From Calditrichota bacterium (GTDB lineage Bacteria; Calditrichota; Calditrichia; Calditrichales; J004): a stretch of DNA of 64,000 nucleotides. The stretch spans positions 1-64,000 of the forward strand of contig JAJRVW010000145.1 of assembly GCA_024277115.1 (NCBI GenBank), in the 5' to 3' direction. Every line of letters begins with the position of its first letter. Position 1 is the first letter of the stretch. Of the stretch, positions 45,212 to 54,137 are shown one piece after another. The notes below the pieces were generated by a model that did no database searches, was not told where the DNA came from, and saw only the letters and a list, made by a program, of their open reading frames with translations. The position numbers and the translations under genes were made by a program.

Positions 45212-47077
45212 TTAAAATGCAAAATATATCCCGAGATGAAATGCATCATTGTCTGCATCGACAGAGCGTTTATTGAGTTTGTAGCCATAATACACGCGCA
45301 CCGGGCCAAGAGGCGTTAAAATGGCGATACCCACGCCACTAGTATATCGAATTTCCCGGGCATCAAAATCGTTTAAGCCAGCCCAGACATTACCGGCATC
45401 AAAAAACACTTCGCCCATCAAAAGCCAAAACAGCGGGATACGCGCTTCGATATTGCCAAGCAGCAACAATTTTCCACCTGCCGCCACATTAATCTTGCCA
45501 TTTTTATCCAGCGACGCCACGGGCCCGAGAAGCTGTTCGGAATAACCACGTACGGTCGTTGCACCACCGGCATAAAACCGCTCACTTATTGGAATGGATT
45601 TTGTCTTACCAATTTCAAAAATAGCGCCTGCTTTTAAGCGCGATGCCAAGGTCCATTTAAATTTTGAACGACCGATTTTTATCCGCCAGGGTTGGAAGCG
45701 GCTCCAGGAAGTGGTCAGGGTAAAATAGCGGTTATTTTGATTGAGAAGTGAATCGCTGTTACTTACACTTTGAGAAAAGCTGATACTAAAATCGGTTAAG
45801 GAACCTTTGGCCGGGTTAAACAGGTTCTCTCGCGTATCGCGCTTGGCATAGCTGGACAGCGAGTAAATTTCCGATTGCCCCACTTCTATCCCAACCAGGT
45901 TCTTTATATCGATGCTGTCGCTATTCAATACGGTTAAATATTTTGCGCTGACCGTTCCGCTAATTTCGATATTGTTAAAAAATTTATGGTGTACCTCAAA
46001 GGAGGTTTGAAGTAAATTAAATTTTCCTGTGCTTTCCAGACGGAATTGCTCGTAAGATAATTGAAAAATACCGGGTGTGCGTGTATAACCGATCCAGGGT
46101 TCCACAAATTTAAAGGCAACTTTATTTTTAGCGTTGATAAAGCGGTTGGTTTTAAACTCATACAAAAACGAAGGCGTAATATGCAAACTTGCGCTGCGTG
46201 CCGTACCAAATAAGTTGCGATGGCCACCTTGCAGGGTTACCTCGGCCGTACTGCCATAAAACTCCTCGTGGCCAACGCCAAAATTGACACCGATCCAACG
46301 TGCGTCGCGTTCCTGTACGATAATTTTTAAAATCACATTTTCCGGATTATCGGGAATAGGGTCTATCTCCAAACGGACAAAGCGGAACAAACCTGTCCCA
46401 TAAATATTTTGTTGCGATTTTTCCAAGGCCTCACGGTTGTACATATCGCCTTTATGTACTTCCAGCTCACGCCGGATAAGAAATTTTTTAACAATATTCA
46501 GTCCGGAATATTTTATTTTCTTGATATAAATGGTCTGGTTTTCTTTAATCTGGATGAAGGCAAAAACGAGGGAATCTTGCTCGAACCTAAAGTCGGATTT
46601 AACCGAAACAAAAGGTTTGCCTGAATTATAATAAATATTTTCCACTCGCTTACGCGCTTCAATTACAAGGCTTTCATCAAAAGGTGAACCAATTTCTATA
46701 TCTTTAAATGGCTTGGACAATTGTTCTTCGGTCAGTTCTTTTTCACCCTCAAAACGCACACCGCCATAATAATAACGGGGGCCTGTATCGATAATATATT
46801 TGATTCGGACTTCTGTCCTCTTTTTGAAATAATAGAGGCTGTCACTTACATCAACAAGCAGATAACCATTTTTTCGGAAGAAATTATTTAATAAAATTTT
46901 ATCTAATTTTATGAGACGGGGCTCAAACTCATCATCTTCTTGCGAATGGATCAGATCTAGTAGTTCATCATTGTCAAAACCAGAACTTTGTTTAAAGGAA
47001 ATTTCCGTCACCTCGGTTGCAGCAAAAGTGATATTGGAGAAGAGGATGATTAAAAATATTAGTAGAATTATTTTCAT
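45212..47077 (-). CDS. BamA/TamA family outer-membrane protein
   Basis: The 621 residues contain a signal (about 1-19), three POTRA domains (about 20-250; KILLNNFFRKNGYLLVDV, VRFEGEKELTEEQL, IKYSGLNIVKKFLIRREL) and a 16-strand barrel. The VRGY motif in ATTVRGYSEQL and the C-terminal FHLGIYFAF are typical. It may be the TamA partner of the upstream TamB. Three POTRAs fit TamA better than BamA (five in E. coli). It assembles or inserts outer-membrane proteins, or supports lipid transport with TamB. Confidence 0.85.
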   Translation of the reverse strand: MKIILLIFLIILFSNITFAATEVTEISFKQSSGFDNDELLDLIHSQEDDEFEPRLIKLDKILLNNFFRKNGYLLVDVSDSLYYFKKRTEVRIKYIIDTGPRYYYGGVRFEGEKELTEEQLSKPFKDIEIGSPFDESLVIEARKRVENIYYNSGKPFVSVKSDFRFEQDSLVFAFIQIKENQTIYIKKIKYSGLNIVKKFLIRRELEVHKGDMYNREALEKSQQNIYGTGLFRFVRLEIDPIPDNPENVILKIIVQERDARWIGVNFGVGHEEFYGSTAEVTLQGGHRNLFGTARSASLHITPSFLYEFKTNRFINAKNKVAFKFVEPWIGYTRTPGIFQLSYEQFRLESTGKFNLLQTSFEVHHKFFNNIEISGTVSAKYLTVLNSDSIDIKNLVGIEVGQSEIYSLSSYAKRDTRENLFNPAKGSLTDFSISFSQSVSNSDSLLNQNNRYFTLTTSWSRFQPWRIKIGRSKFKWTLASRLKAGAIFEIGKTKSIPISERFYAGGATTVRGYSEQLLGPVASLDKNGKINVAAGGKLLLLGNIEARIPLFWLLMGEVFFDAGNVWAGLNDFDAREIRYTSGVGIAILTPLGPVRVYYGYKLNKRSVDADNDAFHLGIYFAF

Positions 47078-47124
47078 AAAATCAGATTAATTAAATTTTC
47101 ATTCTTTATAAACTGTCGTTTTAG

Positions 47125-47150
47125 AATAAATGGGTATAACGCCATTTATT
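47125..47150. repeat. Perfect inverted repeat between tamB and the BamA-type gene
   Basis: AATAAATGG (47125-47133) and CCATTTATT (47142-47150) form a 9-bp perfect stem around an 8-nt loop. There is no T-run. It lies in the 122-nt gap inside the operon and might modulate downstream expression. Confidence 0.5.
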
Positions 47151-47199
47151 GTTGGCCCAAAATTAAAACCCTCGTGACTTTTCCTCTTGGTATCATCAA

Positions 47200-48693
47200 T
47201 TAAAAAGAATATTCCCAGGAGAGACCCAACTTAATTTTATTATTGCCCTGCGGAACGGTTTTTTCATAATGGCTTTCAAAACTCCACAGTTTGTTTAAAC
47301 GATATTGAAGCGTAATACGATTTCCCGCGTCCCAACTTAGCTTTGGCGTCGGCACACCGCTGCCAAATTGTGTGCGGTACTCAATGTATAGATCGCTGGT
47401 CAGGTATTTCCCAAATGAGATAGAAGCCTGTGCCAGGCCATTGTTCAGTTTCAGCTTCTGTAAATCCAAAAATTTATCACTGGAGCTGATCTCAACCTTG
47501 TCCAGGCCGGTCAGTTCTTCCACGCCCCGCTCTGCCGCAGTTAGTACAACATTAGAAGCAATATCCTCGCCCACGCCGCGCATGGTCGAATCCGTTTTGC
47601 TTGATACCATGGATAGATCGGCACCTAAAGTAAGCAAAGCGATCTTATCTTGCTGCGAGAGGTTTAGTTCCGCTCCCCTGCTATCCCTTACAATAATATT
47701 TTGTTGAATCGATTCAAGGTTTCCGCTAATTATCAGATCGAATGTTTTGTCTTTTAGATTTTTTCGGGTCACTATATTTAAATCGGGGTTTATACGCAGC
47801 GGATTATTAAAATCTATGGAACCGGAAGTGACATTAAAACTTTGGTTAAACGATGTAAACTTGCCGGACTCTGTCTCCATCAGGCCAATCAATGACATAT
47901 TGTCCGAACCTGCCTCACGGCTTGCTTGCAGGTTTCCACGCATTACAATTTTAAAATTATTTTGCAAATCGAGAGCCGAGCTGGTTATAACAAAATTGCC
48001 AGGAATCTCAATTTCCAGGTTCATGCTGATGTATGGTTTGCTTACTCCGGTAGAAGGTTTTTGCAGGTATATATTTTTTTGCATCTGCTCCAGGTTTACC
48101 ACGTATTCACCGGATGGCAAAACCAATTTTCCCGAAACTGAAACGGTGTCTTGCCCACTGATTCTTAAGTTTTTTGTGGTTACAAGAAGCTTGGTATTCT
48201 CCACAAAATAATCCACAAAAAATTGGTTCATTTTTATATCAAGATTGATTCCGGGACGCATAATGTTTTCCAAATCAATGGTGCCATCAACAATAAGCGT
48301 TCCCTTTTTCTTCTCTTTGGGTAAAAACCAAGACCATAATTTACGCACATACGAAAAGGCGGTTTGTAGTAAATCCTGTTTCTGTTCCGATTTTCCATTA
48401 AAAGTATTAATCGTTAAGATATTATCCTCAATCTCAACATCAACCTGTACATCTTCGATGGGGTCCTTTACCCGAGATAGTAAAATCTTGCCCTTTTCCA
48501 TTTTAACTGAACCGCTACTAATGGCCGGTTTTTGAGGCGTACCGGAAATATACATTTCCAGATCATAATCCCCATAAATGGCTTCGAGCTGATCATTAAA
48601 TAGGCCGACAAATTCGATTTTATCATCTTTGCTGGTGAGATAAAACTCAAACGGGTTATCCACAAAAACACTATCGGTGCTGCCAAATCCCAA
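47200..48693 (-). CDS. tamB: TamB (DUF490), C-terminal part after a frameshift
   Basis: These residues carry the conserved TamB/DUF490 C-terminal domain, including DINFNNP-like segments (SGSIDFNNPLRINPDLNI), LSQQDKIALLTLGADLS and the barrel-like end IKLGLSWEYSF. The frame continues the product of the upstream reading frame after a shift near 48700-48717. It has no start of its own beyond a TTG within the junction. In TamB this domain inserts towards the outer membrane and meets the TamA barrel, whose gene follows. Confidence 0.82.
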   Translation of the reverse strand: MGFGSTDSVFVDNPFEFYLTSKDDKIEFVGLFNDQLEAIYGDYDLEMYISGTPQKPAISSGSVKMEKGKILLSRVKDPIEDVQVDVEIEDNILTINTFNGKSEQKQDLLQTAFSYVRKLWSWFLPKEKKKGTLIVDGTIDLENIMRPGINLDIKMNQFFVDYFVENTKLLVTTKNLRISGQDTVSVSGKLVLPSGEYVVNLEQMQKNIYLQKPSTGVSKPYISMNLEIEIPGNFVITSSALDLQNNFKIVMRGNLQASREAGSDNMSLIGLMETESGKFTSFNQSFNVTSGSIDFNNPLRINPDLNIVTRKNLKDKTFDLIISGNLESIQQNIIVRDSRGAELNLSQQDKIALLTLGADLSMVSSKTDSTMRGVGEDIASNVVLTAAERGVEELTGLDKVEISSSDKFLDLQKLKLNNGLAQASISFGKYLTSDLYIEYRTQFGSGVPTPKLSWDAGNRITLQYRLNKLWSFESHYEKTVPQGNNKIKLGLSWEYSF

Positions 48694-51287
48694 ATCGATT
48701 TGCTGGTACCCTTTAAGCTAAACGAGGTACCATTAAAGTCTGCGGCCAAACTATCTAAAATCATATATCCGGAACTATACTGGCCAAACATAATAAGAGA
48801 ATCCACTACAAAATCGCTATACTTAAAACCGGACATCGTAAGCGATTGACGCATAAACGGTGCATCTACCGTACCCTCAACCTCCAGATAACCATCAAGA
48901 TTGCCCCTGATAGGGTGCTTTAATTTCAATAAAGAATTGTATTTTTGCAGGTTGATATTTGTCCAGTTAAGCTTAAGGTTTGTATCTGTTTCGCGAAGAA
49001 TATCTAACAACTGCCCCACTTTTTTATCAAACTGAAAAGAGAGGTCACCGGACAGTTCAAGTTTGGAGGAATCCGATTCCATGAACAGTTCTTTTATTAA
49101 CACCTTTTCTTTGTCATAAGTGAGGTCGGCCTTAAAATCACCAAATGCAACATCATTATACTCGATTGCACTGCAGGCCATTTTAACCTCAACTTCCGGT
49201 TCTGTAAGAATATTTTTTAAATTAGCCTTGCCTGTCACAATTCCTTTAAACCTGTGTTTCTTGCCCATGAATTGCTGGAATGGCTCCAGGCTGAGGCTCT
49301 CCAAATTTAAAGCAATATCAAAATCGGATTTGCCAAGGTTGTAAGTGCCGTTGGCGATAAGGGACGTATTTCTTGGGCCAGTCAGATTAAAATCATCAAA
49401 AACAATCTGAGTTGAATCGATTTTTATGGCAATATTACGGTTATTTTCCAGCCAGTAATTTTCATATTCCATGCGGATTTTATCCACAATAATGTCGACC
49501 CTGTCCTTCAGTAAAAAGAGCTGCAATGTACTCTCGATATAATTATCCTCACTAAATATCCGTGCGTTGGAGATACGAATTTTAGAGCTATCAACCGCAG
49601 CATTAAGGGTTACATTGCGGATGGGTATACCATAAACGGCGCCCTGTGTGATTAAAAAATTACCAACACCCACAGGCATCGATAAAATATTGGAAAGTTG
49701 TAAATCAAGAGCGATGCTATCGAGAAGGATGTTTTTATATTTAAAACCACTTATCCAAAAATCACCTTCGAGATGCGGGTCATTTAAGTTGCCAAAGGCC
49801 CTAAATTCCGAATGATAGGTTCCAAATAAACTATCCTGGCCTAAAGCGGATGTAAGGCGGTTCAGATCACCAATGGCTGTGCGTACCTGAAAATCAAGTT
49901 GCTTCCCTTTGTTTAAATAACCCAGAATTTCAAACCGTGCCTGGTTGGCAATCTTAAGAAAGGAAGGCTGTACCAAGCCAATATTTCCCCGCTGTGCCGA
50001 AAGGGCAAAACGCAGGGAATCAAGCCGAAAATCCTGATAAAATGAATTATAAATGACTACTTCACCCTGCCCAGTTAAGTTTTTAATGGTACCTTTTAGC
50101 TTATTTATATCGAAGGCGCCTGTCGGAAAGTCAAATTTCACATAACCATTTAATGCACTTGGTGCGAGAGACGTATCAACGGTATGGGGCATAATATTAT
50201 CAAAAGATAATCTCCCGCTCGCGCTTTTATTAGGATCGATTTTACTGTTTAATGTAAAATTGCCACTCGTGCTTTTAAGAAGCATTGTATCGATCTCAAT
50301 GGTCCCATAATCATAGGATGAGACCAGTTTTAACTGATCCAATTGATGGTCGCGCCAACGGCCTTGCAGATCGCCATTTATGGCAAAATTTTGTGGCGAC
50401 CCAATAAATGAGATCGTTCCGTCTGCGCTTCCGCCTTCCTCAAAAGCAGGGACAAATCCAGCAAAACTTTTAAAATCGAGATGGAATTCCTCGATAGCGA
50501 TCAAAGCCCGCATTGTCTCGATTTCCAAGTCACCTGCCAAAACAATACGCGAATTACCTGCCTCGATCAGGAAATTATTAAGGGTCAACTGTCCTTCTTT
50601 TGCAATGAGCTGGAAATGCAGGTTTTCCAACTCAAGATCACGCTCGTACCAATAGCCGCTAAGGTTTTTAAGCTGAAAATTAATCTGCCCTGGCCGGGTT
50701 TCTAATGCCATATTGAGATATACATTTTCAAAAGTAAGTCCCTTGTCCTGTATTTGCAGATGCCCGGTAACAATCTCCAGTTCTTCAAGTTTGAGTTGGG
50801 GCAATGAGTTTACAAGTGAATCAAGAAAATGCGAAGATTGAATTTGCGCTAACAAAGAATCCAGGTTAAATGGCGCATTTTCTTCTTTATCAGATTTGTT
50901 TTTGGGCGGCCGGGGAAATTGATTGATGCTCAGAGAGTCAATATAAATTCTGGAAATTTCTATTTTATCATCTATAAGCGGCCATAGATTATAGCGTAAT
51001 TCAATTTTTTTTGCGCTCAACCCTATTTTATCTTTTTGATCAAAACGAATGGAATCGATGAAGATACTATTAAATAAGGTACCTTTAATTGTTCCGTAAT
51101 CAATACTTGTGGAATCATTAAATGATGTGTTTAAATATTTTTTAGCGGCATCGGCAACGACATTGGTTTGCCAATAAAGCAGAATTGTGGCTGTAATAAT
51201 TACAGTCAGAAGAACGAGGGAAATTAAAAAGACCTGGCCAAGATAGGAAGCCGTTTTTTTTAAGATCGATTTGATTTGGAGCTGCAT
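48468..51287 (-). CDS. tamB: TamB (AsmA/DUF490 family), N-terminal part, frameshifted
   Basis: From the ATG at 51287 there is an N-terminal membrane helix (about residues 14-36), then a long repetitive beta-rich region typical of AsmA/TamB proteins that bridge the periplasm. After GTSFSLKG near 48712 the frame goes off and the last 75 residues (to 48468) are unlike TamB. The minus-strand run TTAAAGGG is the likely slip site. Rejoining the frames gives about 1365 residues, a normal TamB length. The break may be a sequencing error or a true mutation. A TTG at 51299 is an alternative start. Confidence 0.82.
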   Translation of the reverse strand: MQLQIKSILKKTASYLGQVFLISLVLLTVIITATILLYWQTNVVADAAKKYLNTSFNDSTSIDYGTIKGTLFNSIFIDSIRFDQKDKIGLSAKKIELRYNLWPLIDDKIEISRIYIDSLSINQFPRPPKNKSDKEENAPFNLDSLLAQIQSSHFLDSLVNSLPQLKLEELEIVTGHLQIQDKGLTFENVYLNMALETRPGQINFQLKNLSGYWYERDLELENLHFQLIAKEGQLTLNNFLIEAGNSRIVLAGDLEIETMRALIAIEEFHLDFKSFAGFVPAFEEGGSADGTISFIGSPQNFAINGDLQGRWRDHQLDQLKLVSSYDYGTIEIDTMLLKSTSGNFTLNSKIDPNKSASGRLSFDNIMPHTVDTSLAPSALNGYVKFDFPTGAFDINKLKGTIKNLTGQGEVVIYNSFYQDFRLDSLRFALSAQRGNIGLVQPSFLKIANQARFEILGYLNKGKQLDFQVRTAIGDLNRLTSALGQDSLFGTYHSEFRAFGNLNDPHLEGDFWISGFKYKNILLDSIALDLQLSNILSMPVGVGNFLITQGAVYGIPIRNVTLNAAVDSSKIRISNARIFSEDNYIESTLQLFLLKDRVDIIVDKIRMEYENYWLENNRNIAIKIDSTQIVFDDFNLTGPRNTSLIANGTYNLGKSDFDIALNLESLSLEPFQQFMGKKHRFKGIVTGKANLKNILTEPEVEVKMACSAIEYNDVAFGDFKADLTYDKEKVLIKELFMESDSSKLELSGDLSFQFDKKVGQLLDILRETDTNLKLNWTNINLQKYNSLLKLKHPIRGNLDGYLEVEGTVDAPFMRQSLTMSGFKYSDFVVDSLIMFGQYSSGYMILDSLAADFNGTSFSLKGTSKSIWDLAAPIVFLWITRLSFISPAKMIKSNLSAYLMISSKPFMGIMIWKCIFPVRLKNRPLVAVQLKWKRARFYYLG

Positions 51288-51335
51288 TAAAATGACCAAT
51301 TATATGTTTATTACTACAGGGAAAATCTTCTTTTT

Positions 51336-51605
51336 GGATGTAGGGACAGGACATTGTCCTGTCCTATGCCTAATCAATGAAATTTTTACTTGCAACAGTT
51401 TTTCTATTTTAACCACTAAGCTCACGAAGCACACTGAGAAAAACTTTTTTGTTGGATGTAGCGACAGGACATTGTCCTGTCCTATGTTGAATCCAATGAA
51501 ATTTTACTTGCAACTGCTTTTCTTTTTTAACCACTAAGCTCACGAAGCACACCGAGAAAAACTTTTTTGTTGGATGTAGCGACAGGACACTGTCCTGTCT
51601 TATGT
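51336..51605. repeat. 118-bp tandem repeat with palindromic core
   Basis: Two nearly identical 118-bp units begin at 51336 and 51454, and a third partial unit begins at 51572. Each opens with GGATGTAG and a 9- to 10-bp palindrome, GACAGGACA/TGTCCTGTC with a 1-nt centre (first copy 51345-51363). Each full unit ends with AACCACTAAGCTCACGAAGC. The block fills much of the 528-nt gap 51288-51815 between TamB and the M48 protease. It has no coding potential I can support. The remainder of the gap shows only the hairpin listed next. Confidence 0.9.
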
Positions 51606-51649
51606 TTATATAAAAAACTATCTCGATTGTTTCTTTTTATTAACGCAGA

Positions 51650-51681
51650 GCACACGAAGAAAAAAAATCTTTTTTGTGTGC
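51650..51681. repeat. Hairpin in the repeat-bearing gap
   Basis: GCACAC (51650-51655) pairs with GTGTGC (51676-51681), and an internal A-run pairs with a T-run, with GAAG bulged. It is close to the 118-bp repeats but of different sequence. A terminator for the M48 gene is possible, although it lies 130 nt away from its stop. Confidence 0.45.
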
Positions 51682-51815
51682 CGTCCCTTGTCCTCACGAT
51701 ACAAGACGAAATTAACGCCTACAAAGAATAAAGTCTATAAGAATGATTTTTTATTTGGGAATTATCCATCAATAAAGAAGAAGAAATATTCGGCAATTCT
51801 GGGAAAGGCTTAACC

Positions 51816-52928
51816 TTATTGAGCTAACAACCCTTCCGCAAATTTAACCCGTTTGCCAACAGATGGATGGCTGTGGAAAAGGAATTCGACCAGCGGGTGC
51901 GGGTCTGGATCGCTTAGGTTTGACTCGGCAAGTTTTTGCAAAGCGGCAATAAATGCGGCAGGATTAGAACTGTTCTCGATAGCATAACGATCGGCCTGGC
52001 GTTCGTTATAACGGCTTAGCATATTTGTAAATGGCGCGGCTATCATCGAAAGCAGGGTAATTATCAAAGACAAAATTGGCAGGGCGGCCAAATCGGCAAC
52101 GCCGGTAAAATGTGTAGCGGCCAATATCCAATCAAAAATAAGATGTGTAATATAAAGCGTAAGGTATGTGCTGAGGGTTCCAATAAAAACCCCTTGTGTG
52201 ATATGTTTATGCACATAATGTCCTACTTCGTGGGCAAAAACACCTTCAATCTCATCTGCATTAAATTTCTCCAAAAGTGTATCGCCTAAAATAATCCGTT
52301 TTGATTTGCCCATTCCGGTAAACGCGGCATTGGCTTTTTTTGTTGATTTGCTCATATCAAAGCGGTAGACGCCTTCTAAGGAAAAATTTCCTTTTTTGGC
52401 AAGGGACTGCATTCTGTCCAACAATATTTCATCGTCCAGCTTTTCAAATTTATAAAAAAGCGGCATGATAACCTGTGGCGCTATTTTGCCAATGATAATA
52501 GAAAAGAAAAAGAGGATGGTGGCAGTCCAAACCCACCATGTATCCGGGTAATTTAATAAGAAAAAATAAAATGCCAAAAGTATGGGAAGGCCCAATATGC
52601 TTCCTACAATAAAGCCTTTTGTTTTCTCCCATATCCACGCCGAAAAAGTCTGGTTGGAAAGTTCAAAGTGATGCTCCAGCCAAAAATCGCTAAAATAACT
52701 TAACGGAAATGAAATAACAGAATAGCCTGCCCCCATTGCAAACAAAAAGTAGATCAGTTGTAAATAGGCATTATCGGACCAGCTAGAAACGATATCACGG
52801 AGTTGTGCAGAGTAGCCCAGCACCACAAATATTACAAGGATTATGATTGAGAGGATGGTGCTGAAAATGGAAAAGCCCAGGTTGATTTTTTCGTATTGTT
52901 TTGCTTTTTGGAGGTTTGTGGTGGGCAT
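51816..52928 (-). CDS. M48 family membrane metalloprotease (Ste24-like)
   Basis: The 370-residue protein has four or more N-terminal membrane helices, the zinc site HEVGHYVHKH near residue 234, and a later conserved ERQADRYAIE that gives the third ligand. The long N-terminal region with YFSDFWLEHHFELSNQT matches the Ste24/CAAX protease group (Peptidase_M48_N). Bacterial members cleave membrane or membrane-bound substrates. It is transcribed towards TamB and lies downstream of the polysaccharide genes with a 27-nt gap. Confidence 0.93.
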   Translation of the reverse strand: MPTTNLQKAKQYEKINLGFSIFSTILSIIILVIFVVLGYSAQLRDIVSSWSDNAYLQLIYFLFAMGAGYSVISFPLSYFSDFWLEHHFELSNQTFSAWIWEKTKGFIVGSILGLPILLAFYFFLLNYPDTWWVWTATILFFFSIIIGKIAPQVIMPLFYKFEKLDDEILLDRMQSLAKKGNFSLEGVYRFDMSKSTKKANAAFTGMGKSKRIILGDTLLEKFNADEIEGVFAHEVGHYVHKHITQGVFIGTLSTYLTLYITHLIFDWILAATHFTGVADLAALPILSLIITLLSMIAAPFTNMLSRYNERQADRYAIENSSNPAAFIAALQKLAESNLSDPDPHPLVEFLFHSHPSVGKRVKFAEGLLAQ

Positions 52929-52955
52929 AAATTTTATTTTTATTAATGTGGATAT

Positions 52956-54104
52956 TTACAATAATTCATGATAGAGTTCATCAATTTGAGTTACCAATCT
53001 CTCAAAATTATAGTATTTTTTAATTTTTTCTTGCACTTGTTCCGACACAACCAATGGTTTTTCAAGATGCAATGTGATTTTTTCCACGAAACTATTAACG
53101 TCGCCTCTTCCAACTAAATAATCTAATGAATAATTCTTCATTATATCAGGAACACCACCAACATTTGTTGAAATCACGGGTATACCAGCTGCTAAGGATT
53201 CTATTATGGCCACTGGTGTGCCTTCATTATTTGATGTCAAAAGAGTAAGGTCAAATTCTTGGTAAAGGTTTTTGTTTACTTTTTGCCACCCAGCAAAAGT
53301 AATACTATCTGCAATTCCCAATGCTTTGCACTTTTGTTTTAAAACAGGTGCTAATTCGCCATCACCAATTATAATAAAATGAAATTGGTCTTGACAGCGG
53401 TGAAGTATTTTATTTGCAACATCTATGAAGAGCCGGTGGTTTTTAATGGGAACAAGCCGGCCCACAATTCCAATCATCTTTTTATTCGGGTTTATAGAAA
53501 AGTGTTCTCTTAAGGAAACTCCATTTTTACTTTTTTTATCAAATCCTTCCCACTCAAAACCTAAGGGAATTGTTACTGTTTTTTTTGCTGGGGCGATTAG
53601 ATATCGTTCACAAATATCCTTGCGTTGCTCAGAACTAATTACGATAATCTTAGTCGACATCTTAGCAAGTATTTTTTCTAAAAATAAAAAAATTTTAGTT
53701 TTAAAATTCCCAAAATATCCGCTAAAAACATTTCCATGGAAAGTGTGGAAAATTATGGGGACACGGGCAATATATGCTGCAAACCTTCCTAGTGCTCCTG
53801 CTTTAGCTGTATGCGTATGTACAATTTGAGGCTTTTCCTGTTTAATAATTTTAAATAATTTGTAAAAAGAAATGAGGTCATCATAAAAATGAATATCCCT
53901 GCCCATTTCAGGGATTATCCTGCAATCTATGTTTTTACTGACCAACTCATCAACCAGGCTTTTCTCATCAGCACTATTAGTGCCCCCAATAAGGATAGTC
54001 TGATATTTATTAGGATTAAGCTTCTCGGATAATATCCGTGTATGAATAGCTGGGCCACCGATTACTATACGCGATTGTATTCTTATAATTTTAATTTTTT
54101 TCAA
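52956..54104 (-). CDS. GT4 family glycosyltransferase
   Basis: The 382 residues form a GT-B fold. The acceptor-side N-terminal domain includes GGPAIHTRILSEKL and HTHTAKAGALGRFAA. The nucleotide-sugar domain includes GIVGRLVPIKNHRLFIDVA and EGTPVAIIESLAAGIPVISTNVGG, whose ExxxxxxxE pattern is clear. It should add a sugar with retention in the cytoplasm during repeat-unit assembly. The start is TTG at 54104; no ATG is near. It lies last in the polysaccharide operon. Confidence 0.9.
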   Translation of the reverse strand: MKKIKIIRIQSRIVIGGPAIHTRILSEKLNPNKYQTILIGGTNSADEKSLVDELVSKNIDCRIIPEMGRDIHFYDDLISFYKLFKIIKQEKPQIVHTHTAKAGALGRFAAYIARVPIIFHTFHGNVFSGYFGNFKTKIFLFLEKILAKMSTKIIVISSEQRKDICERYLIAPAKKTVTIPLGFEWEGFDKKSKNGVSLREHFSINPNKKMIGIVGRLVPIKNHRLFIDVANKILHRCQDQFHFIIIGDGELAPVLKQKCKALGIADSITFAGWQKVNKNLYQEFDLTLLTSNNEGTPVAIIESLAAGIPVISTNVGGVPDIMKNYSLDYLVGRGDVNSFVEKITLHLEKPLVVSEQVQEKIKKYYNFERLVTQIDELYHELL

Positions 54105-54137
54105 GATTCTAATTTCTGCACTAAATATTAAAACTCT

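Noticed and set aside
51336..51605. Possible CRISPR array
   Set aside because: The units are 118 bp and almost identical along their whole length, with no unique spacers and no cas gene nearby.
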